The position numbers and the translations under genes are program-made. Shown here in pieces: positions 9,126 through 23,064 of a stretch of DNA of 64,000 nt (position 1 is the first letter of the stretch; every line of letters starts with the position of its first letter). The notes under the pieces were generated by a model, which was given only the letters and a program-made list of their open reading frames with translations, had not been told where the DNA came from and ran no database searches. The DNA is from Pseudomonas fluorescens (GTDB lineage: Bacteria > Pseudomonadota > Gammaproteobacteria > Pseudomonadales > Pseudomonadaceae), in NCBI RefSeq assembly GCF_001648775.1, contig NZ_LVEJ01000001.1:434001-498000 (forward strand), written 5' to 3'.

Positions 9126-10958
9126 TTATTCCACCGTCACCGACTTCGCCAGGTTACGCGGCTGATCCACATCCGTGCCCTTGAGCACCGCCACGTAGTA
9201 CGACAGCAACTGCAGCGGGATCGTGTAGAGGATCGGCGAGAGGATGTCGTGGATGTGCGGCATTTGCACCACGTGGGTGCCTTCGCCGTTGGTCATCCCG
9301 GCTTTCTCGTCGGCGAACACGATGAGTTCGCCGCCACGGGCGCGGACTTCCTGCAGGTTGGATTTGAGCTTTTCCAGCAGTTCGTTGTTTGGCGCGACGG
9401 TGACCACCGGCATGTCGTTATCCACAAGCGCCAGCGGGCCGTGTTTCAGCTCGCCGGCCGGGTAGGCTTCGGCGTGGATGTAGGAGATTTCCTTGAGTTT
9501 CAGGGCGCCTTCCATCGCCACTGGGAATTGCGCACCGCGACCGAGGAACAGGGTGTGGTTCTTCTCGGCGAACAGCTCGGCGATTTTTTCCACGGTGCTG
9601 TCCATCGCCAACGCTTCGCCCAAACGGGTTGGCAGGCGACGCAGCTCTTCGACCAGACGCGCTTCAACGCCGTCGGCCAAGGTGCCGCGCACCTGGCCCA
9701 GCGACAGCGTCAGCAGCAACAGGCCGACCAATTGCGTGGTGAACGCTTTGGTCGAGGCGACGCCGATTTCGCGGCCGGCCTGGGTCAGCAGGGTCAGATC
9801 GGATTCGCGCACCAGCGAACTGATGCCGACGTTGCAGATCGCTAGGCTGGCCAAGAAGCCCAGCTCTTTGGCGTTGCGCAGGGCAGCCAAGGTGTCAGCG
9901 GTTTCGCCGGATTGCGAGATAGTCACGAACAGCGTGTCCGGCTGCACCACCACTTTACGGTAGCGGAATTCGCTGGCGACTTCGACCTGGCACGGGATGC
10001 CGGCCAGTTCTTCGAGCCAGTAACGCGCAACCATACCCGCGTGATAGCTGGTGCCGCAGGCGACGATCTGCACGTTGCGCACTTTGGCGAACAGCTCGGC
10101 AGCTTGCGGGCCGAACGCTTGCACCAGCACCTGATCGTTGCTCAGGCGACCTTCGAGGGTGCGCTGGACTACGGCGGGTTGCTCGTGGATTTCCTTGAGC
10201 ATGTAGTGGCGGAATTCACCTTTGTCGGCGGCTTCGGCACCGTCGCTGTACTGCACGGTCTGGCGCTCGACGGCATTGCCGTTGATGTCCCAGATCTGCA
10301 CGTTATCGCGGCGAATTTCGGCGATATCGCCTTCTTCCAGGTACATGAAGCGGTCGGTGACCTGACGCAGCGCCAACTGGTCAGACGCGAGGAAGTTCTC
10401 GCCCAGACCCAGACCAATCACCAACGGACTGCCACTGCGCGCGGCGACCAGACGATCCGGCTGCTTGGCATTGATCACGGCCAGGCCGTATGCACCGTGC
10501 AGTTCCTTGACCGTCGCTTTAAGCGCAACGCTGAGGTCAGGCTGATCCTTGAGTTTGTGGTTGAGCAGGTGAGCGATAACTTCGGTGTCGGTGTCCGACG
10601 TAAACACGTAACCCAGCGCTTTCAGTTGTTCACGCAAGGCTTCGTGGTTTTCGATGATGCCGTTGTGCACCACCGCGATGTCGCCGGAGAAATGTGGGTG
10701 GGCGTTACGCTCGCACGGTGCGCCGTGAGTCGCCCAACGGGTGTGGGCAATGCCGAGACGGCCCACCAGCGGGTGTTCGGCCAGCGCCGCTTCGAGCTCG
10801 CTGACTTTACCCGGGCGACGCATGCGCTCGAGGGTTTCGTCGTTGGTGAAGACCGCGACACCGGCGCTGTCATAGCCGCGGTATTCAAGGCGCTTGAGGC
10901 CTTCGAGCAGGATGGCGGTGATATTACGTTCAGCAACTGCGCCGACAATTCCACACAT
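9126..10958 (-). CDS. glmS: Glutamine-fructose-6-phosphate aminotransferase (isomerizing)
   Basis: Protein of 610 residues that makes glucosamine-6-phosphate from fructose-6-phosphate and glutamine, the first step toward UDP-GlcNAc for peptidoglycan and lipopolysaccharide. It starts [12 protein letters not shown], so the second residue becomes the N-terminal catalytic Cys of the glutaminase domain; the [13 protein letters not shown] segment is also present. Two SIS sugar-isomerase domains fill the C-terminal half, and the protein ends NLAKSVTVE as is standard. The ATG at 10958 has GGAGAAA upstream, while the longer open frame would destroy the N-terminal Cys. It starts two bases after the glmR stop, so the two genes are probably co-transcribed. 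A perfect DnaA box lies inside the gene at 9418-9426. Confidence 0.97.
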   Translation of the reverse strand: MCGIVGAVAERNITAILLEGLKRLEYRGYDSAGVAVFTNDETLERMRRPGKVSELEAALAEHPLVGRLGIAHTRWATHGAPCERNAHPHFSGDIAVVHNGIIENHEALREQLKALGYVFTSDTDTEVIAHLLNHKLKDQPDLSVALKATVKELHGAYGLAVINAKQPDRLVAARSGSPLVIGLGLGENFLASDQLALRQVTDRFMYLEEGDIAEIRRDNVQIWDINGNAVERQTVQYSDGAEAADKGEFRHYMLKEIHEQPAVVQRTLEGRLSNDQVLVQAFGPQAAELFAKVRNVQIVACGTSYHAGMVARYWLEELAGIPCQVEVASEFRYRKVVVQPDTLFVTISQSGETADTLAALRNAKELGFLASLAICNVGISSLVRESDLTLLTQAGREIGVASTKAFTTQLVGLLLLTLSLGQVRGTLADGVEARLVEELRRLPTRLGEALAMDSTVEKIAELFAEKNHTLFLGRGAQFPVAMEGALKLKEISYIHAEAYPAGELKHGPLALVDNDMPVVTVAPNNELLEKLKSNLQEVRARGGELIVFADEKAGMTNGEGTHVVQMPHIHDILSPILYTIPLQLLSYYVAVLKGTDVDQPRNLAKSVTVE

Positions 10959-10960
10959 GC

Positions 10961-11737
10961 TTATTTCTCCTGACTGACAGCCGCGCAAATCACGGTGATA
11001 CCGCGGGCTTGAATCTGATCGCGTGCATCGATAGGCAGGCGATCATCGGTAATTAGGGTATGGACACTGCTCCACGGCAGCTCCAGGTTGGGAATCTTGC
11101 GGCCGATCTTGTCGGCTTCGACCATGACGATGACTTCCCGCGCCACTTCCGCCATGACCCGGCTCAAACCGAGCAATTCATTGAAAGTCGTCGTGCCGCG
11201 CACCAGATCGATACCGTCGGCACCAATGAACAACTGGTCGAAGTCGTAAGAGCGTAGTACTTGCTCGGCGACCTGGCCCTGAAAGGATTCCGAATGCGGA
11301 TCCCAGGTGCCACCGGTCATCAGCAGCACCGGTTCGTGTTCGAGTTCGCTGAGGGCGTTGGCGACGTGCAGGGAATTGGTCATCACCACCAGGCCCGGCT
11401 GTTGGCCAAGCTCAGGAATCATTGCGGCGGTGGTGCTGCCACTGTCGATGATGATCCGCGCATGTTCACGGATGCGTTTCACCGCCGCGCGGGCGATGGC
11501 CTGTTTGTATTTGGAAACGCTCTGCGCGGTTTCCGCGACCAGTTCCTGAGGCATGGTGATCGCCCCGCCATAGCGGCGCAGCAACAGGCCATGACTTTCC
11601 AGCGCGGCCAGATCCTTGCGAATCGTAACTTCGGAGGTTTCGAAGCGCTTGGCCAGTTCATCCACACTGACTTCACCCTGCTCATTGAGCAAGGCGAGGA
11701 TGTTGTGGCGGCGTTGCGGCGTATTGCGTTTCGACAT
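10961..11737 (-). CDS. glmR: DeoR family regulator next to glmS (GlmR-like)
   Basis: Protein of 258 residues with an N-terminal DeoR helix-turn-helix (about residues 6-57, including [20 protein letters not shown]) and a C-terminal sugar-phosphate sensing domain of the ribose-isomerase-like fold. DeoR-family proteins usually sense phosphorylated sugars. In P. aeruginosa the gene in this position upstream of glmS is called glmR. Its location between glmU and glmS fits control of amino-sugar synthesis, but the effector and operator are not visible in the sequence. Confidence 0.88.
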   Translation of the reverse strand: MSKRNTPQRRHNILALLNEQGEVSVDELAKRFETSEVTIRKDLAALESHGLLLRRYGGAITMPQELVAETAQSVSKYKQAIARAAVKRIREHARIIIDSGSTTAAMIPELGQQPGLVVMTNSLHVANALSELEHEPVLLMTGGTWDPHSESFQGQVAEQVLRSYDFDQLFIGADGIDLVRGTTTFNELLGLSRVMAEVAREVIVMVEADKIGRKIPNLELPWSSVHTLITDDRLPIDARDQIQARGITVICAAVSQEK

Positions 11738-11841
11738 GGCGACTTAAGTTTCGATTCGAAAGATAACGGAAGCAATCAAAACCTATCGGATCTCAATCGT
11801 CAAGCGGCAGTCAGACTATTTTGAAAACGACACAAACAAAA

Positions 11842-11934
11842 ATGTGGGAGCGAGCTTGCTCGCGAAGGCATCGTGTCAGTCAACATCAATATTGAATGAT
11901 CTACCGCATTCGCGAGCAAGCTCGCTCCCACATT
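11842..11934. repeat. Inverted pair of REP elements
   Basis: A 25-base arm at 11842-11866, beginning ATGTGGGAGCGAGCTTGCTC, is repeated inverted at 11910-11934. Each arm is itself hairpin-forming (GAGCGAGCTTGCTC). This is a typical Pseudomonas REP doublet (REPIN), located between the glmR and glmU genes. Confidence 0.85.
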
Positions 11935-11958
11935 GGATTTTCGTCGCTAAAAAGAAAC

Positions 11959-11967
11959 TGTGGATAA
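11959..11967 (-). other. Perfect DnaA box beside the glmU stop codon
   Basis: TTATCCACA on the minus strand begins directly after the glmU stop codon. Another perfect copy lies inside glmU at 12048-12056 and a third at 13222-13230. Function in vivo is unknown. Confidence 0.6.
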
Positions 11968-11968
11968 C

Positions 11969-13336
11969 TCAGCTCTTCTTGATTTTTTCCGGCCGCTTCC
12001 AGCCATCAATATTTTTCTGCCGTGCACGGCCGACGGCCAACTGCGCGTTATCCACATTCTGCGTAATCGTCGAACCGGCCGCCGTGGTCGCACCGTCAGA
12101 GATATCCACAGGCGCCACCAACGAATTATTGGAGCCAATGAACACATCGGCACCCAACACGGTTTTCCACTTGTTGGCGCCGTCGTAGTTGCAGGTGATG
12201 GTACCGGCGCCGACGTTGGTGCGCGCACCGATTTCGGCATCGCCCAGATAGGTCAGGTGTCCGGCCTTGGCGCCCTCGCCCATGTGCGCGTTCTTCAACT
12301 CAACAAAGTTACCCACATGCGCGCGTGCATCGAGCACGGTCCCCGGACGCAGACGCGCGAACGGGCCGGCATCACTGCCCTCGCCCAGGACGGCGCCTTC
12401 GATATGACTGTTGGCCTTGATCACCACGCCTTTGCGCAGGGTGCTGTCCTTGATCACGCAGTTCGGGCCGATGACCACGTCGTCTTCGATAACCACGTTT
12501 CCTTCAAGAATCACGTTGATGTCGATCAGCACGTCGCGGCCAACGGTCACTTCGCCACGCACGTCGAAGCGTGCCGGATCACGCAGGGTCACGCCTTGCG
12601 CCATCAAACGACGGCCGGCCCGCAACTGGTAATGACGCTCCAGTTCCGACAGCTGCTTGCGATCATTGGCGCCCTGCACTTCCATTGGGTCATGCGGTTG
12701 CTCGGTGGCGACGAGCAGGCCATCGCTGACAGCCATCTCGATCACGTCGGTCAGGTAGTACTCGCCTTGGGCATTGTTGTTGGACAGGCGACTCATCCAG
12801 TCGGCCAGACGATTGGCCGGCACAGCGAGGATGCCGGTGTTGCCTTCGGTGATCGCACGTTGTGCTTCGCTGGCGTCTTTGTGTTCAACGATCGCGGCCA
12901 CCTTGCCGTCAGCGTCACGCACGATGCGGCCATAGCCGGTCGGGTCGTTCAGCTCGACGGTGAGCAAACCCATTTGCCCCGGCACGACGTGCTTGAGCAG
13001 GCGTTGCAAAGTTTCGACTTCAATCAGCGGCACGTCCCCGTAGAGGATCAACACGGTGTCGGCAGTGATGAACGGCACCGCTTGAGCAGTGGCATGACCG
13101 GTGCCCAGTTGCTTGTCCTGCAGGACGAAATTCAGATCATCAGCGGCCAGGCGTTCACGCACTACGTCGGCGCCATGGCCGATCACCACATGAATGCGTT
13201 GCGGCGCAAGTTGCCGGGCGCTGTGGATAACATGGCCCAGCATGGAATCGCCGGCAATCGGATGCAGCACTTTCGGCAGCGCCGAACGCATACGGGTGCC
13301 TTGACCGGCCGCGAGGATAACGATTTCAAGAGACAT
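11969..13336 (-). CDS. glmU: Bifunctional UDP-GlcNAc pyrophosphorylase / GlcN-1-P acetyltransferase
   Basis: Protein of 455 residues that acetylates glucosamine-1-phosphate and then couples it to UTP, giving UDP-GlcNAc for cell wall and LPS. The N-terminal nucleotidyltransferase domain carries [18 protein letters not shown] near residues 8-25. The C-terminal half (about 250-455) is a left-handed beta-helix of hexapeptide repeats, with [18 protein letters not shown] visible, as in acetyltransferases. Length matches the family. It lies downstream of the atp operon on the same strand, separated by a strong terminator, so it is probably transcribed separately. Confidence 0.97.
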   Translation of the reverse strand: MSLEIVILAAGQGTRMRSALPKVLHPIAGDSMLGHVIHSARQLAPQRIHVVIGHGADVVRERLAADDLNFVLQDKQLGTGHATAQAVPFITADTVLILYGDVPLIEVETLQRLLKHVVPGQMGLLTVELNDPTGYGRIVRDADGKVAAIVEHKDASEAQRAITEGNTGILAVPANRLADWMSRLSNNNAQGEYYLTDVIEMAVSDGLLVATEQPHDPMEVQGANDRKQLSELERHYQLRAGRRLMAQGVTLRDPARFDVRGEVTVGRDVLIDINVILEGNVVIEDDVVIGPNCVIKDSTLRKGVVIKANSHIEGAVLGEGSDAGPFARLRPGTVLDARAHVGNFVELKNAHMGEGAKAGHLTYLGDAEIGARTNVGAGTITCNYDGANKWKTVLGADVFIGSNNSLVAPVDISDGATTAAGSTITQNVDNAQLAVGRARQKNIDGWKRPEKIKKS

Positions 13337-13400
13337 GACTGGCTACCAATCCTGGGTGGTCAGCAACTGCGACCGGGTTTCGGGAATTCGGAAAAGAAAA

Positions 13401-13427
13401 AAGGGTAGCCGAGGCTACCCTTTTTTA
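13401..13427. terminator. Intrinsic terminator of the atp operon
   Basis: A GGGTAGCC / GGCTACCC stem with an A-run on one side and a T-run on the other lies directly after atpC and before glmU. It fits Rho-independent termination of the leftward atp transcript. Confidence 0.85.
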
Positions 13428-13454
13428 TCAATCGCACAACAAGCGGCTGACGGA

Positions 13455-13880
13455 TTAACCGCCAAACTTCTTGCGGATCTGCTGGACGGTGCGCAGCTGA
13501 GCTGCAGCCTCGGCCAGACGTGCTGACGCAGCGCTGTAGTCGAAATCAGCGCCTTTTTCATGCAGAGCATGCTCGGCAGCCTTGAGAGCTGCTTGAGCCT
13601 GAGCTTCATCCAGGTCGGCGGCACGTTGCACGGTATCGGCAAGCACTTTGACCATGTTCGGCTGAACCTCGAGGAAACCACCGGAGATGTAGAACACCTC
13701 GGCTTCCCCGCCTTGCTTGATCAGGCGGATCGGACCTGGCTTCAGATTAGTGATCAGCGGCGCGTGACCCAGAGCGATACCAAGATCACCCAGTGCACCG
13801 TGCGCAATCACCATCTCGACCAGGCCGGAAAAGATTTCCCCTTCCGCGCTGACGATATCGCAATGGACTGTCATAGCCAT
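13455..13880 (-). CDS. atpC: ATP synthase F1 epsilon subunit
   Basis: Protein of 141 residues, the central-stalk epsilon subunit that couples the c-ring to the F1 head and can inhibit ATP hydrolysis. The N-terminal beta-sandwich contains [15 protein letters not shown] and the family motif [17 protein letters not shown] near residues 28-44. The C-terminal helical hairpin is rich in Ala and Glu and ends RKKFGG. It is the last gene of the atp operon, about 45 bases after atpD, and is followed by the operon terminator. Confidence 0.97.
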   Translation of the reverse strand: MAMTVHCDIVSAEGEIFSGLVEMVIAHGALGDLGIALGHAPLITNLKPGPIRLIKQGGEAEVFYISGGFLEVQPNMVKVLADTVQRAADLDEAQAQAALKAAEHALHEKGADFDYSAASARLAEAAAQLRTVQQIRKKFGG

Positions 13881-13925
13881 CTGATTGCCTCAACCTAAAT
13901 TAGCGCCCGTTGCCGGGCGCCGGGA

Positions 13926-15332
<1,407 letters not shown>

Positions 15333-16193
15333 TTAAACCGCGGCAGCGCCGCCGACGATTTCCGAGATCTCTTGGGTGATCGCAGCCTGACGCGCCTTGT
15401 TGTAGATCAGCTGCAAATCGCTGATCAAATCACCGGCGTTGTCGGTAGCGTTCTTCATCGCGATCATCCGCGCAGCTTGTTCAGCCGCGTTGTTCTCGAC
15501 CACCGCCTGGTAGACCTGCGACTCAACGTAGCGGACCATCAAGCCGTCAAGCAGCTCTTTGGCATCCGGTTCGTAGAGATAGTCCCAGTGGTGCTTGAGA
15601 TCCTGATCCGGGGTGGCCACCAGTGGAATCAACTGCTCCACGGTAGGCTGTTGCGTCATGGTGTTGATGAACTTGTTGGACACCACGGACAGGCGGTCAA
15701 TACGGCCGTCCAGGTAGGCATCCAGCATCACCTTGACGCTGCCGATCAAGTCATTGATCGACGGCTCTTCACCCAGGTGGCTGATAGCTGCAACGACGTT
15801 ACCGCCGAAGTTGCGGAAAAAGGCCGCACCCTTGCTACCAACGACACACAGATCAATCTCGACGCCGTTTTCGCGGTTTACCGCCATGTCCTTGACCAGG
15901 GCCTTGAACAGGTTGGTATTCAAGCCGCCGCACAGACCACGGTCACTGCTCACCACAACATAACCAACGCGCTTGATAGCGCGGTCGATCATGAACGGGT
16001 GGCGGTATTCCGGGTTGGCGTTGGCCAGATGCCCAATAACCTGGCGGATACGCTCCGCATAAGGACGGCTAGCAGCCATGCGCATTTGTGCCTTGCGCAT
16101 TTTGCTGACCGCCACTTTTTCCATGGCGCTGGTAATCTTTTGCGTGCTTTTGATGCTCGCAATCTTACTGCGAATCTCTTTTGCGCCTGCCAT
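15333..16193 (-). CDS. atpG: ATP synthase F1 gamma subunit
   Basis: Protein of 286 residues forming the rotating central shaft of F1. The N-terminal helix ([20 protein letters not shown]) and the C-terminal helix ([20 protein letters not shown]) are the two conserved ends that make the coiled-coil rotor. The central Rossmann-like part contains [13 protein letters not shown] near residues 76-88. Order and spacing (about 50 bases after atpA, 27 before atpD) match the standard atp operon. Confidence 0.97.
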   Translation of the reverse strand: MAGAKEIRSKIASIKSTQKITSAMEKVAVSKMRKAQMRMAASRPYAERIRQVIGHLANANPEYRHPFMIDRAIKRVGYVVVSSDRGLCGGLNTNLFKALVKDMAVNRENGVEIDLCVVGSKGAAFFRNFGGNVVAAISHLGEEPSINDLIGSVKVMLDAYLDGRIDRLSVVSNKFINTMTQQPTVEQLIPLVATPDQDLKHHWDYLYEPDAKELLDGLMVRYVESQVYQAVVENNAAEQAARMIAMKNATDNAGDLISDLQLIYNKARQAAITQEISEIVGGAAAV

Positions 16194-16243
16194 GTAACAC
16201 CTATCAGGTTAGCAAGCGGGAGCCTCGCGGCTCCCGCTGCGGC

Positions 16244-17788
16244 TTACCAGGTTTGGGTGGCCTTGAACTTCTCGATACCGGCTTTCATGCCAGCGTCGAT
16301 TTCGTCATTGAAGTCACCTTTAACGTTGATCTTGGCCATCAAATCGGCGTGATCGCGGTTGAAGAAAGCGATCAGCGCTTGTTCGAAGCTGCCGATCTTG
16401 GCGATTTCAATGTCAGTCAGGAACCCACGCTCAGCGGCATACAGCGACAGCGCCATGTCAGCGATCGACATTGGTGCGTATTGCTTCTGCTTCATCAGCT
16501 CGGTAACGCGCTGACCATGCTCAAGTTGCTTACGGGTCGCTTCGTCCAGGTCAGAAGCGAACTGGGCGAATGCCGCCAGTTCACGGTACTGAGCCAGAGC
16601 GGTACGGATACCACCGGACAGCTTCTTGATGATCTTGGTCTGAGCGGCACCACCCACACGGGATACCGAAACACCGGCGTTCACTGCAGGGCGGATGCCC
16701 GAGTTGAACATGGCCGATTCCAGGAAGATCTGACCGTCGGTGATGGAAATCACGTTGGTCGGAACGAACGCGGAAACGTCGCCAGCCTGGGTTTCGATGA
16801 TCGGCAGTGCGGTCAGGGAACCGGTTTTGCCGGTCACTGCGCCGTTGGTGAACTTCTCTACGTATTCTTCCGAAACGCGGGATGCGCGCTCCAGCAGACG
16901 GGAGTGGAGATAGAACACGTCGCCTGGGTAAGCTTCACGGCCTGGTGGACGGCGCAGCAGCAGGGAAATCTGGCGGTAAGCCACTGCTTGCTTGGACAGA
17001 TCGTCATAAACGATCAGCGCGTCTTCACCGCGGTCGCGGAAGAATTCACCCATGGTGCAACCGGAGTACGGTGCCAGGAATTGCAGCGCAGGAGATTCCG
17101 AAGCACTGGCAGCCACGATGATCGTGTTGGCCAGGGCGCCGTTTTCTTCCAGCTTGCGAACCACGTTGGCGATGGTCGATTGTTTCTGACCGATGGCTAC
17201 GTAGACGCAGAAAATGCCGCTGTCTTTCTGGTTGATGATCGCGTCGATCGCCAGAGCGGTTTTACCGATCTGACGGTCACCGATGATCAGCTCACGCTGG
17301 CCACGGCCGACAGGGATCATGGCATCGACAGCCTTGTAGCCAGTCTGTACAGGCTGGTCTACCGACTTACGCCAGATCACGCCCGGAGCAACTTTCTCGA
17401 CCGCGTCGGTCTCGGTGTTGCCCAGTGGACCTTTGCCGTCAACAGGGTTACCCAGTGCGTCGACTACGCGACCCAGCAGTTCCTTACCAACAGGAACTTC
17501 GAGGATGCGGCCAGTGCACTTGGCGCTCATGCCTTCAGCCAGAGACTGGTAAGCGCCCAGTACAACGGCACCTACGGAGTCTTGCTCCAGGTTGAGGGCC
17601 ATACCGTAGACGCCGCCCGGAAACTCGATCATCTCGCCGTACATTACGTCGGCCAGACCGTGAATCCGCACGATGCCGTCAGATACGCTGACGACAGTGC
17701 CTTCGTTACGGGCTTGGGAGGTCACATCGAGCTTGTCGATGCGGCCCTTGATAATTTCACTTATTTCGGAAGGATTGAGTTGCTGCAT
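16244..17788 (-). CDS. atpA: ATP synthase F1 alpha subunit
   Basis: Protein of 514 residues, the non-catalytic nucleotide-binding subunit of F1. The N-terminus [20 protein letters not shown] is the conserved delta-contact helix. The P-loop [15 protein letters not shown] is clear, and the [17 protein letters not shown] type region appears as [17 protein letters not shown]. It follows atpH by about 20 bases. A 693-residue frame open on the opposite strand is a mirror effect of the codon bias of this gene and is not a separate gene. Confidence 0.98.
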   Translation of the reverse strand: MQQLNPSEISEIIKGRIDKLDVTSQARNEGTVVSVSDGIVRIHGLADVMYGEMIEFPGGVYGMALNLEQDSVGAVVLGAYQSLAEGMSAKCTGRILEVPVGKELLGRVVDALGNPVDGKGPLGNTETDAVEKVAPGVIWRKSVDQPVQTGYKAVDAMIPVGRGQRELIIGDRQIGKTALAIDAIINQKDSGIFCVYVAIGQKQSTIANVVRKLEENGALANTIIVAASASESPALQFLAPYSGCTMGEFFRDRGEDALIVYDDLSKQAVAYRQISLLLRRPPGREAYPGDVFYLHSRLLERASRVSEEYVEKFTNGAVTGKTGSLTALPIIETQAGDVSAFVPTNVISITDGQIFLESAMFNSGIRPAVNAGVSVSRVGGAAQTKIIKKLSGGIRTALAQYRELAAFAQFASDLDEATRKQLEHGQRVTELMKQKQYAPMSIADMALSLYAAERGFLTDIEIAKIGSFEQALIAFFNRDHADLMAKINVKGDFNDEIDAGMKAGIEKFKATQTW

Positions 17789-17809
17789 TGCTCTGCTGCC
17801 CCTTCAAAC

Positions 17810-18346
17810 TCAAGATTTCAATGCTTCGGCAAGTTTCGCGATTTTGCCGCGAATCGAGCCATCGATAACCAGGTCGCCGGCGCGGATAACGACACCACCT
17901 ATAAGGGCAGCATCCTCCGCAACTTGCAGGCGCACTTCCCGGTTGAGTCGTGCACTGAGAACCTTGGCGAGTTTGTCTTGCTGTTCTTGGTTCAATGCAA
18001 AAGCACTGGTCACTTCAACGTCTACCGACTTCTCTTGTTCGGCCTTGTACAGGTCGAAAAGAGCGGCAATCTCCGGCAGAAGCGGGAGACGGTCGTTTTC
18101 GGCAACGACGTTGATGAAGTTCTGTGCCTTGGCATCAAACTTGTCGCCGCACACGTCAATAAACGTGGCGGCCTTTTCTGCGCTCGTCAGTCGCGGGGCC
18201 TTGAGCACGCGCTGCATGGTGTCGTCTTGCGACACCGCTGCAGCCAGGCCGAGCATGGCTGACCAATTGGCCAGTTGCTGGTGGGCCTGAGCGTGCTCGA
18301 AGGCCGCCTTAGCGTAAGGTCGGGCCAACGTGGTCAGTTCTGCCAT
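17810..18346 (-). CDS. atpH: ATP synthase F1 delta subunit
   Basis: Protein of 178 residues, part of the peripheral stalk joining the F1 head to the b subunits. It begins [20 protein letters not shown], the conserved N-terminal helical domain. It ends with the conserved [20 protein letters not shown] segment. It lies between atpF (12-base gap) and atpA. Confidence 0.97.
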   Translation of the reverse strand: MAELTTLARPYAKAAFEHAQAHQQLANWSAMLGLAAAVSQDDTMQRVLKAPRLTSAEKAATFIDVCGDKFDAKAQNFINVVAENDRLPLLPEIAALFDLYKAEQEKSVDVEVTSAFALNQEQQDKLAKVLSARLNREVRLQVAEDAALIGGVVIRAGDLVIDGSIRGKIAKLAEALKS

Positions 18347-18358
18347 GATCGCCCTCGC

Positions 18359-18829
18359 TTAGATTTCAGCAGCCAGTTGGTTAACCAGCTCTGCGTGCGC
18401 GTTTTGATCGATTGTGGCACCCAGGATCTTCTCGGCGCCGCCGACAGCCAGCATGCCCACTTGGGCGCGCAGCTTGTCTTTGACACTGTTCAGTTCCTGT
18501 TCGATCTCGGCTTGAGCCTGAACCTTCACACGGTCAGCATCGACACGGGCCTTTTCAACGGCCTCTTCGACAATCTGGTTACCGCGTTTCTTGGCTTGCT
18601 CGATGATTTCAGCTGCCTGAGCTTTCGCTTCGCGCAGTTGCTGACCCGCTTTTTCTTGGGCCAACTCCAGGTCGCGAGCTGCACGGCTGGCAGCGTCCAG
18701 ACCATCAGCGATCTTCTTTTGACGTTCGTGCAGAGCAGCGATGACCGGAGGCCATACATACTTCATGCAGAACAGTACAAAAATCAGGAACGCAACGGAC
18801 TGGCCAATCAGGGTCGCATTAATGTTCAC
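18359..18829 (-). CDS. atpF: ATP synthase F0 subunit b
   Basis: Protein of 156 residues. It has one N-terminal membrane helix (about residues 5-27, [20 protein letters not shown]) followed by a long charged, Ala/Glu/Lys-rich helix that dimerises as the peripheral stalk. Two copies would hold the F1 head against rotation. It lies between atpE and atpH in the operon. Confidence 0.97.
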   Translation of the reverse strand: MNINATLIGQSVAFLIFVLFCMKYVWPPVIAALHERQKKIADGLDAASRAARDLELAQEKAGQQLREAKAQAAEIIEQAKKRGNQIVEEAVEKARVDADRVKVQAQAEIEQELNSVKDKLRAQVGMLAVGGAEKILGATIDQNAHAELVNQLAAEI

Positions 18830-18888
18830 GCCAACACCTCGCAGTTACGTTGTCCATCACATCAAATTACTCGGAAGAATCCGGGTAA

Positions 18889-19161
<273 letters not shown>

Positions 19162-19279
19162 TTACGTCGTATGGTTTAGGTTTTTTAGATTAAAGCGGTA
19201 AAACAAATCGTTTCAGGTGCCCTGTGAAGAGCCCCTTCCCGTTTGACCGGGAAGGACATCAGACTAGTCGAGACTGGTC

Positions 19280-20573
<1,294 letters not shown>

Positions 20574-20721
20574 CACTATTGCTCTCCAATGGTCGGCTGC
20601 CAGAATTCAATAACTTGGCATAATTTGTGCCGACAAAATGCGCGCAGAGTATAGGGGCGGTTCTGCCCCTATTCAACTGTCAGGTAGTGATTTCCGACTG
20701 CGCGCTACATGAGGAAATGTT

Positions 20722-21594
20722 TCAGCGGATGTGTGCGAGCACACCTTGAAGCTCATCGAGGGAGTTGTAACCGATCACCAACTGACCCTTTCCCTTCTTG
20801 CCGTGGCGAATCTGCACCGCAGAGCCTAGGCGCTCGGCCAGGCGCTGTTCGAGACGAGCGATATCCGGGTCGGGTTTGGTCGCTTCTACAGGCTCCGGTT
20901 TGCCACTCAGCCACTGACGAACCAGTGCCTCAGTTTGGCGCACGGTGAGACCGCGTGCGACAACATGTCGCGCCCCTTCAACCTGCTGATTGTCCGGCAG
21001 ACCGAGCAAAGCACGGGCATGACCCATTTCCAGGTCGCCGTGGGACAGCATGGTTTTGATGACTTCAGGCAGAGCAATCAAGCGCAACAGGTTGGCCACC
21101 GTGACGCGGGACTTGCCCACCGCCTCGGCAACCTGCTGTTGAGTCAGCTGGAATTCCTGCTGCAAACGCTGCAAGGCCACCGCTTCTTCGATCGGGTTGA
21201 GGTCTTCGCGCTGGATGTTCTCGATCAGCGCAATGGCGATCGCGGTTTCATCCGGTACATCACGGACCATCGCCGGGATGGTTTCCTGCCCGGCCTGCTG
21301 GCTCGCGCGCCAGCGGCGTTCACCGGCGATGATTTCAAAGCGGCCACCGCCAATCGGGCGCACCACGATCGGCTGCATCACGCCCTGCGCCTTGATCGAC
21401 AACGCCAGTTCTTCCAGCGCCTGCGGATCCATGTCCCGGCGCGGCTGGTATTTGCCACGCTGCAGCAGATCCAGCGGCAGGTGTTGCAACTCACGGGTGT
21501 CAGCCTGCGCGGCCTGTTCTTCCAGCGCGCTGACGGTCGGACCACTCAGCAGTGCATCCAGTCCACGTCCGAGACCTCGTTTCTTGACGGCCAT
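20722..21594 (-). CDS. parB: Chromosome-partitioning protein ParB
   Basis: Protein of 290 residues that binds parS sites, spreads along DNA and clamps it with bound CTP to segregate the origin. It begins MAVKKRGLGRGLDALL, the short N-terminal region that contacts ParA. The CTP-binding segment includes GERRWRASQ near residues 92-100. A helix-turn-helix follows (LTQQQVAEAVGKSRVTVANLLR, about 153-174), and a C-terminal dimerisation domain ends the protein. It follows parA by nine bases. A perfect parS site lies at 37809-37824 in this window. Confidence 0.97.
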   Translation of the reverse strand: MAVKKRGLGRGLDALLSGPTVSALEEQAAQADTRELQHLPLDLLQRGKYQPRRDMDPQALEELALSIKAQGVMQPIVVRPIGGGRFEIIAGERRWRASQQAGQETIPAMVRDVPDETAIAIALIENIQREDLNPIEEAVALQRLQQEFQLTQQQVAEAVGKSRVTVANLLRLIALPEVIKTMLSHGDLEMGHARALLGLPDNQQVEGARHVVARGLTVRQTEALVRQWLSGKPEPVEATKPDPDIARLEQRLAERLGSAVQIRHGKKGKGQLVIGYNSLDELQGVLAHIR

Positions 21595-21603
21595 GGGGAT
21601 TCC

Positions 21604-22401
21604 TTAAGTTGGCTGAGCGGCAGCAATGCGTGAATTTTTGCGTTGACGGCGAACCATCTCCCCCGCCAAAGCCAGATAGGCCAGCGCGCCACGCGATTGC
21701 TTGTCGTAGGCCAGTGCCGGCATACCGTAACTCGGCGCTTCGGCCAGGCGGATGTTGCGCGGGATCACCGTGTCGTACAGCTGCTCGCCGAAGTGTTCCT
21801 TGAGCTGCGCCGAAACGTCGTTCATCAGGCTCAGGCGCGGGTCGTACATCGTGCGCAGCAAACCTTCGACTTTCAGGTTCGGATTCAGCAGTTCGGCGAT
21901 GCGCTTGATGTTATCCACAAGGTCGCTCAGACCTTCGAGCGCAAAGTACTCGCACTGCATGGGGATAATTACCCCGTCAGCGGCGACGAGTGCATTCAGA
22001 GTGAGCATCGACAGCGACGGCGGGCAGTCGATCAAAATGTAATCGTAGTTTTCACGGATCGGCGCCAGCGCGCTGCGCAGACGGCTTTCCTTCATCTGCA
22101 TTTCCAGCAGCACCACTTCAGCCGCCGTCAGATCGCGGTTGGCCGGCAGCAGTTGATAACCGCCGTGCTCGGAATAGTGCATGGCCTGGGCCAGATCGCA
22201 TTCGCCGATCAGCAGGTCGTAGACCGAGTTTTCCAGGCCGTGTTTATCCACACCGCTACCCATGGTGGCGTTGCCCTGTGGATCGAGATCGATCAACAGC
22301 ACCCGGCGCTTGGTCGCGACCAGGGATGCTGCGAGGTTGATGCAGGTGGTGGTCTTGCCCACACCACCCTTCTGGTTCGCTATCGCGAATACCTTAGCCA
22401 T
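21604..22401 (-). CDS. parA: Chromosome-partitioning ATPase ParA (Soj)
   Basis: Protein of 265 residues. The deviant Walker A motif KGGVGKTT is at residues 11-18 and IDCPPSLSMLTLNAL is the Walker A'/B region, as in ParA/MinD ATPases. It binds DNA non-specifically and pulls or positions ParB-parS complexes. I use the ATG giving MAKVFAIANQKGG; a TTG six codons upstream is open but would add an unconserved tail. It lies between rsmG (18-base gap) and parB. Two perfect DnaA boxes occur inside it at 21911-21919 and 22244-22252. Confidence 0.96.
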   Translation of the reverse strand: MAKVFAIANQKGGVGKTTTCINLAASLVATKRRVLLIDLDPQGNATMGSGVDKHGLENSVYDLLIGECDLAQAMHYSEHGGYQLLPANRDLTAAEVVLLEMQMKESRLRSALAPIRENYDYILIDCPPSLSMLTLNALVAADGVIIPMQCEYFALEGLSDLVDNIKRIAELLNPNLKVEGLLRTMYDPRLSLMNDVSAQLKEHFGEQLYDTVIPRNIRLAEAPSYGMPALAYDKQSRGALAYLALAGEMVRRQRKNSRIAAAQPT

Positions 22402-22419
22402 TCTTGCTTGTGTTCCCAA

Positions 22420-23064
22420 TCATGCCGTGCGGCGCAGTATCAGCAGATGGCGTTGGCCTTGGCAACCGGGTACGGCCAGGGCGTGTTCGCTATCGAGTTT
22501 GAAGTCTGCCGGCAATGCTACCAGCTCATCGGCCGGATGAACGCCCTTCATTGCCAGCCAGCGTGTATCGGCGTCGCCGAGGTGGCGAGTCCAGTTGGTG
22601 AAGTTCTCCATGCTGCTGAACGCCCGGGAAATGATCCCGTTGAACGGCTGCGCAGGCTGGAAGGCTTCGACACGACTGTGGATAACTTGCAGGTTATCCA
22701 GTTTGAGCTCGAGTTTGACCTGAGTCAGGAAGCGGGTTTTCTTGCCGTTGCTGTCCAGACAGGTCACTTGCGAGTCCGGGTACAGGATCGCCAACGGAAT
22801 CCCTGGCATGCCGCCGCCGCTGCCGACGTCGAGCCAGCGGCCGTTTTCGATGAACGACATCACGCTGAGACTATCGAGCAAGTGCCGCGAAACCATTTCG
22901 TCCGGATCGCGCACAGCGGTCAGGTTGTAGGCCTGGTTCCATTTGATCAACAGGGCCAGATAACCCAGCAACAATTCGTGCTGGGTTTCAGTGAGATGGA
23001 CACCGAGCTCGCGGGCTCCTGTGGATAACTCTTCGGCGTGTTGCGAAGTGACCTTAGAACTCAA
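22420..23064 (-). CDS. rsmG: 16S rRNA (guanine527-N7)-methyltransferase
   Basis: Protein of 214 residues (GidB) that methylates G527 of 16S rRNA using SAM. The SAM-binding glycine motif [17 protein letters not shown] lies near residues 76-92, and [14 protein letters not shown] is the conserved later motif. Its start overlaps the mnmG stop codon, so translation is probably coupled. Perfect DnaA boxes lie inside at 22677-22685 and 23020-23028. Confidence 0.96.
   Translation of the reverse strand: MSSKVTSQHAEELSTGARELGVHLTETQHELLLGYLALLIKWNQAYNLTAVRDPDEMVSRHLLDSLSVMSFIENGRWLDVGSGGGMPGIPLAILYPDSQVTCLDSNGKKTRFLTQVKLELKLDNLQVIHSRVEAFQPAQPFNGIISRAFSSMENFTNWTRHLGDADTRWLAMKGVHPADELVALPADFKLDSEHALAVPGCQGQRHLLILRRTA

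Noticed and set aside
9266..9280. GCACCACGTGGGTGC as a possible second parS
   Set aside because: Only the central CCACGTGG matches; the flanking TTC/GAA positions needed for parS are absent, and it lies in glmS coding sequence.
9912..10973. 353-codon plus-strand frame opposite glmS
   Set aside because: Mirror of glmS codon bias; the translation shows no known motif and no ribosome-binding context.
16181..18262. 693-codon open frame on the plus strand
   Set aside because: It is antisense to atpA and atpH, whose products are certain; strong codon bias keeps the opposite frame open. No recognisable protein domain.
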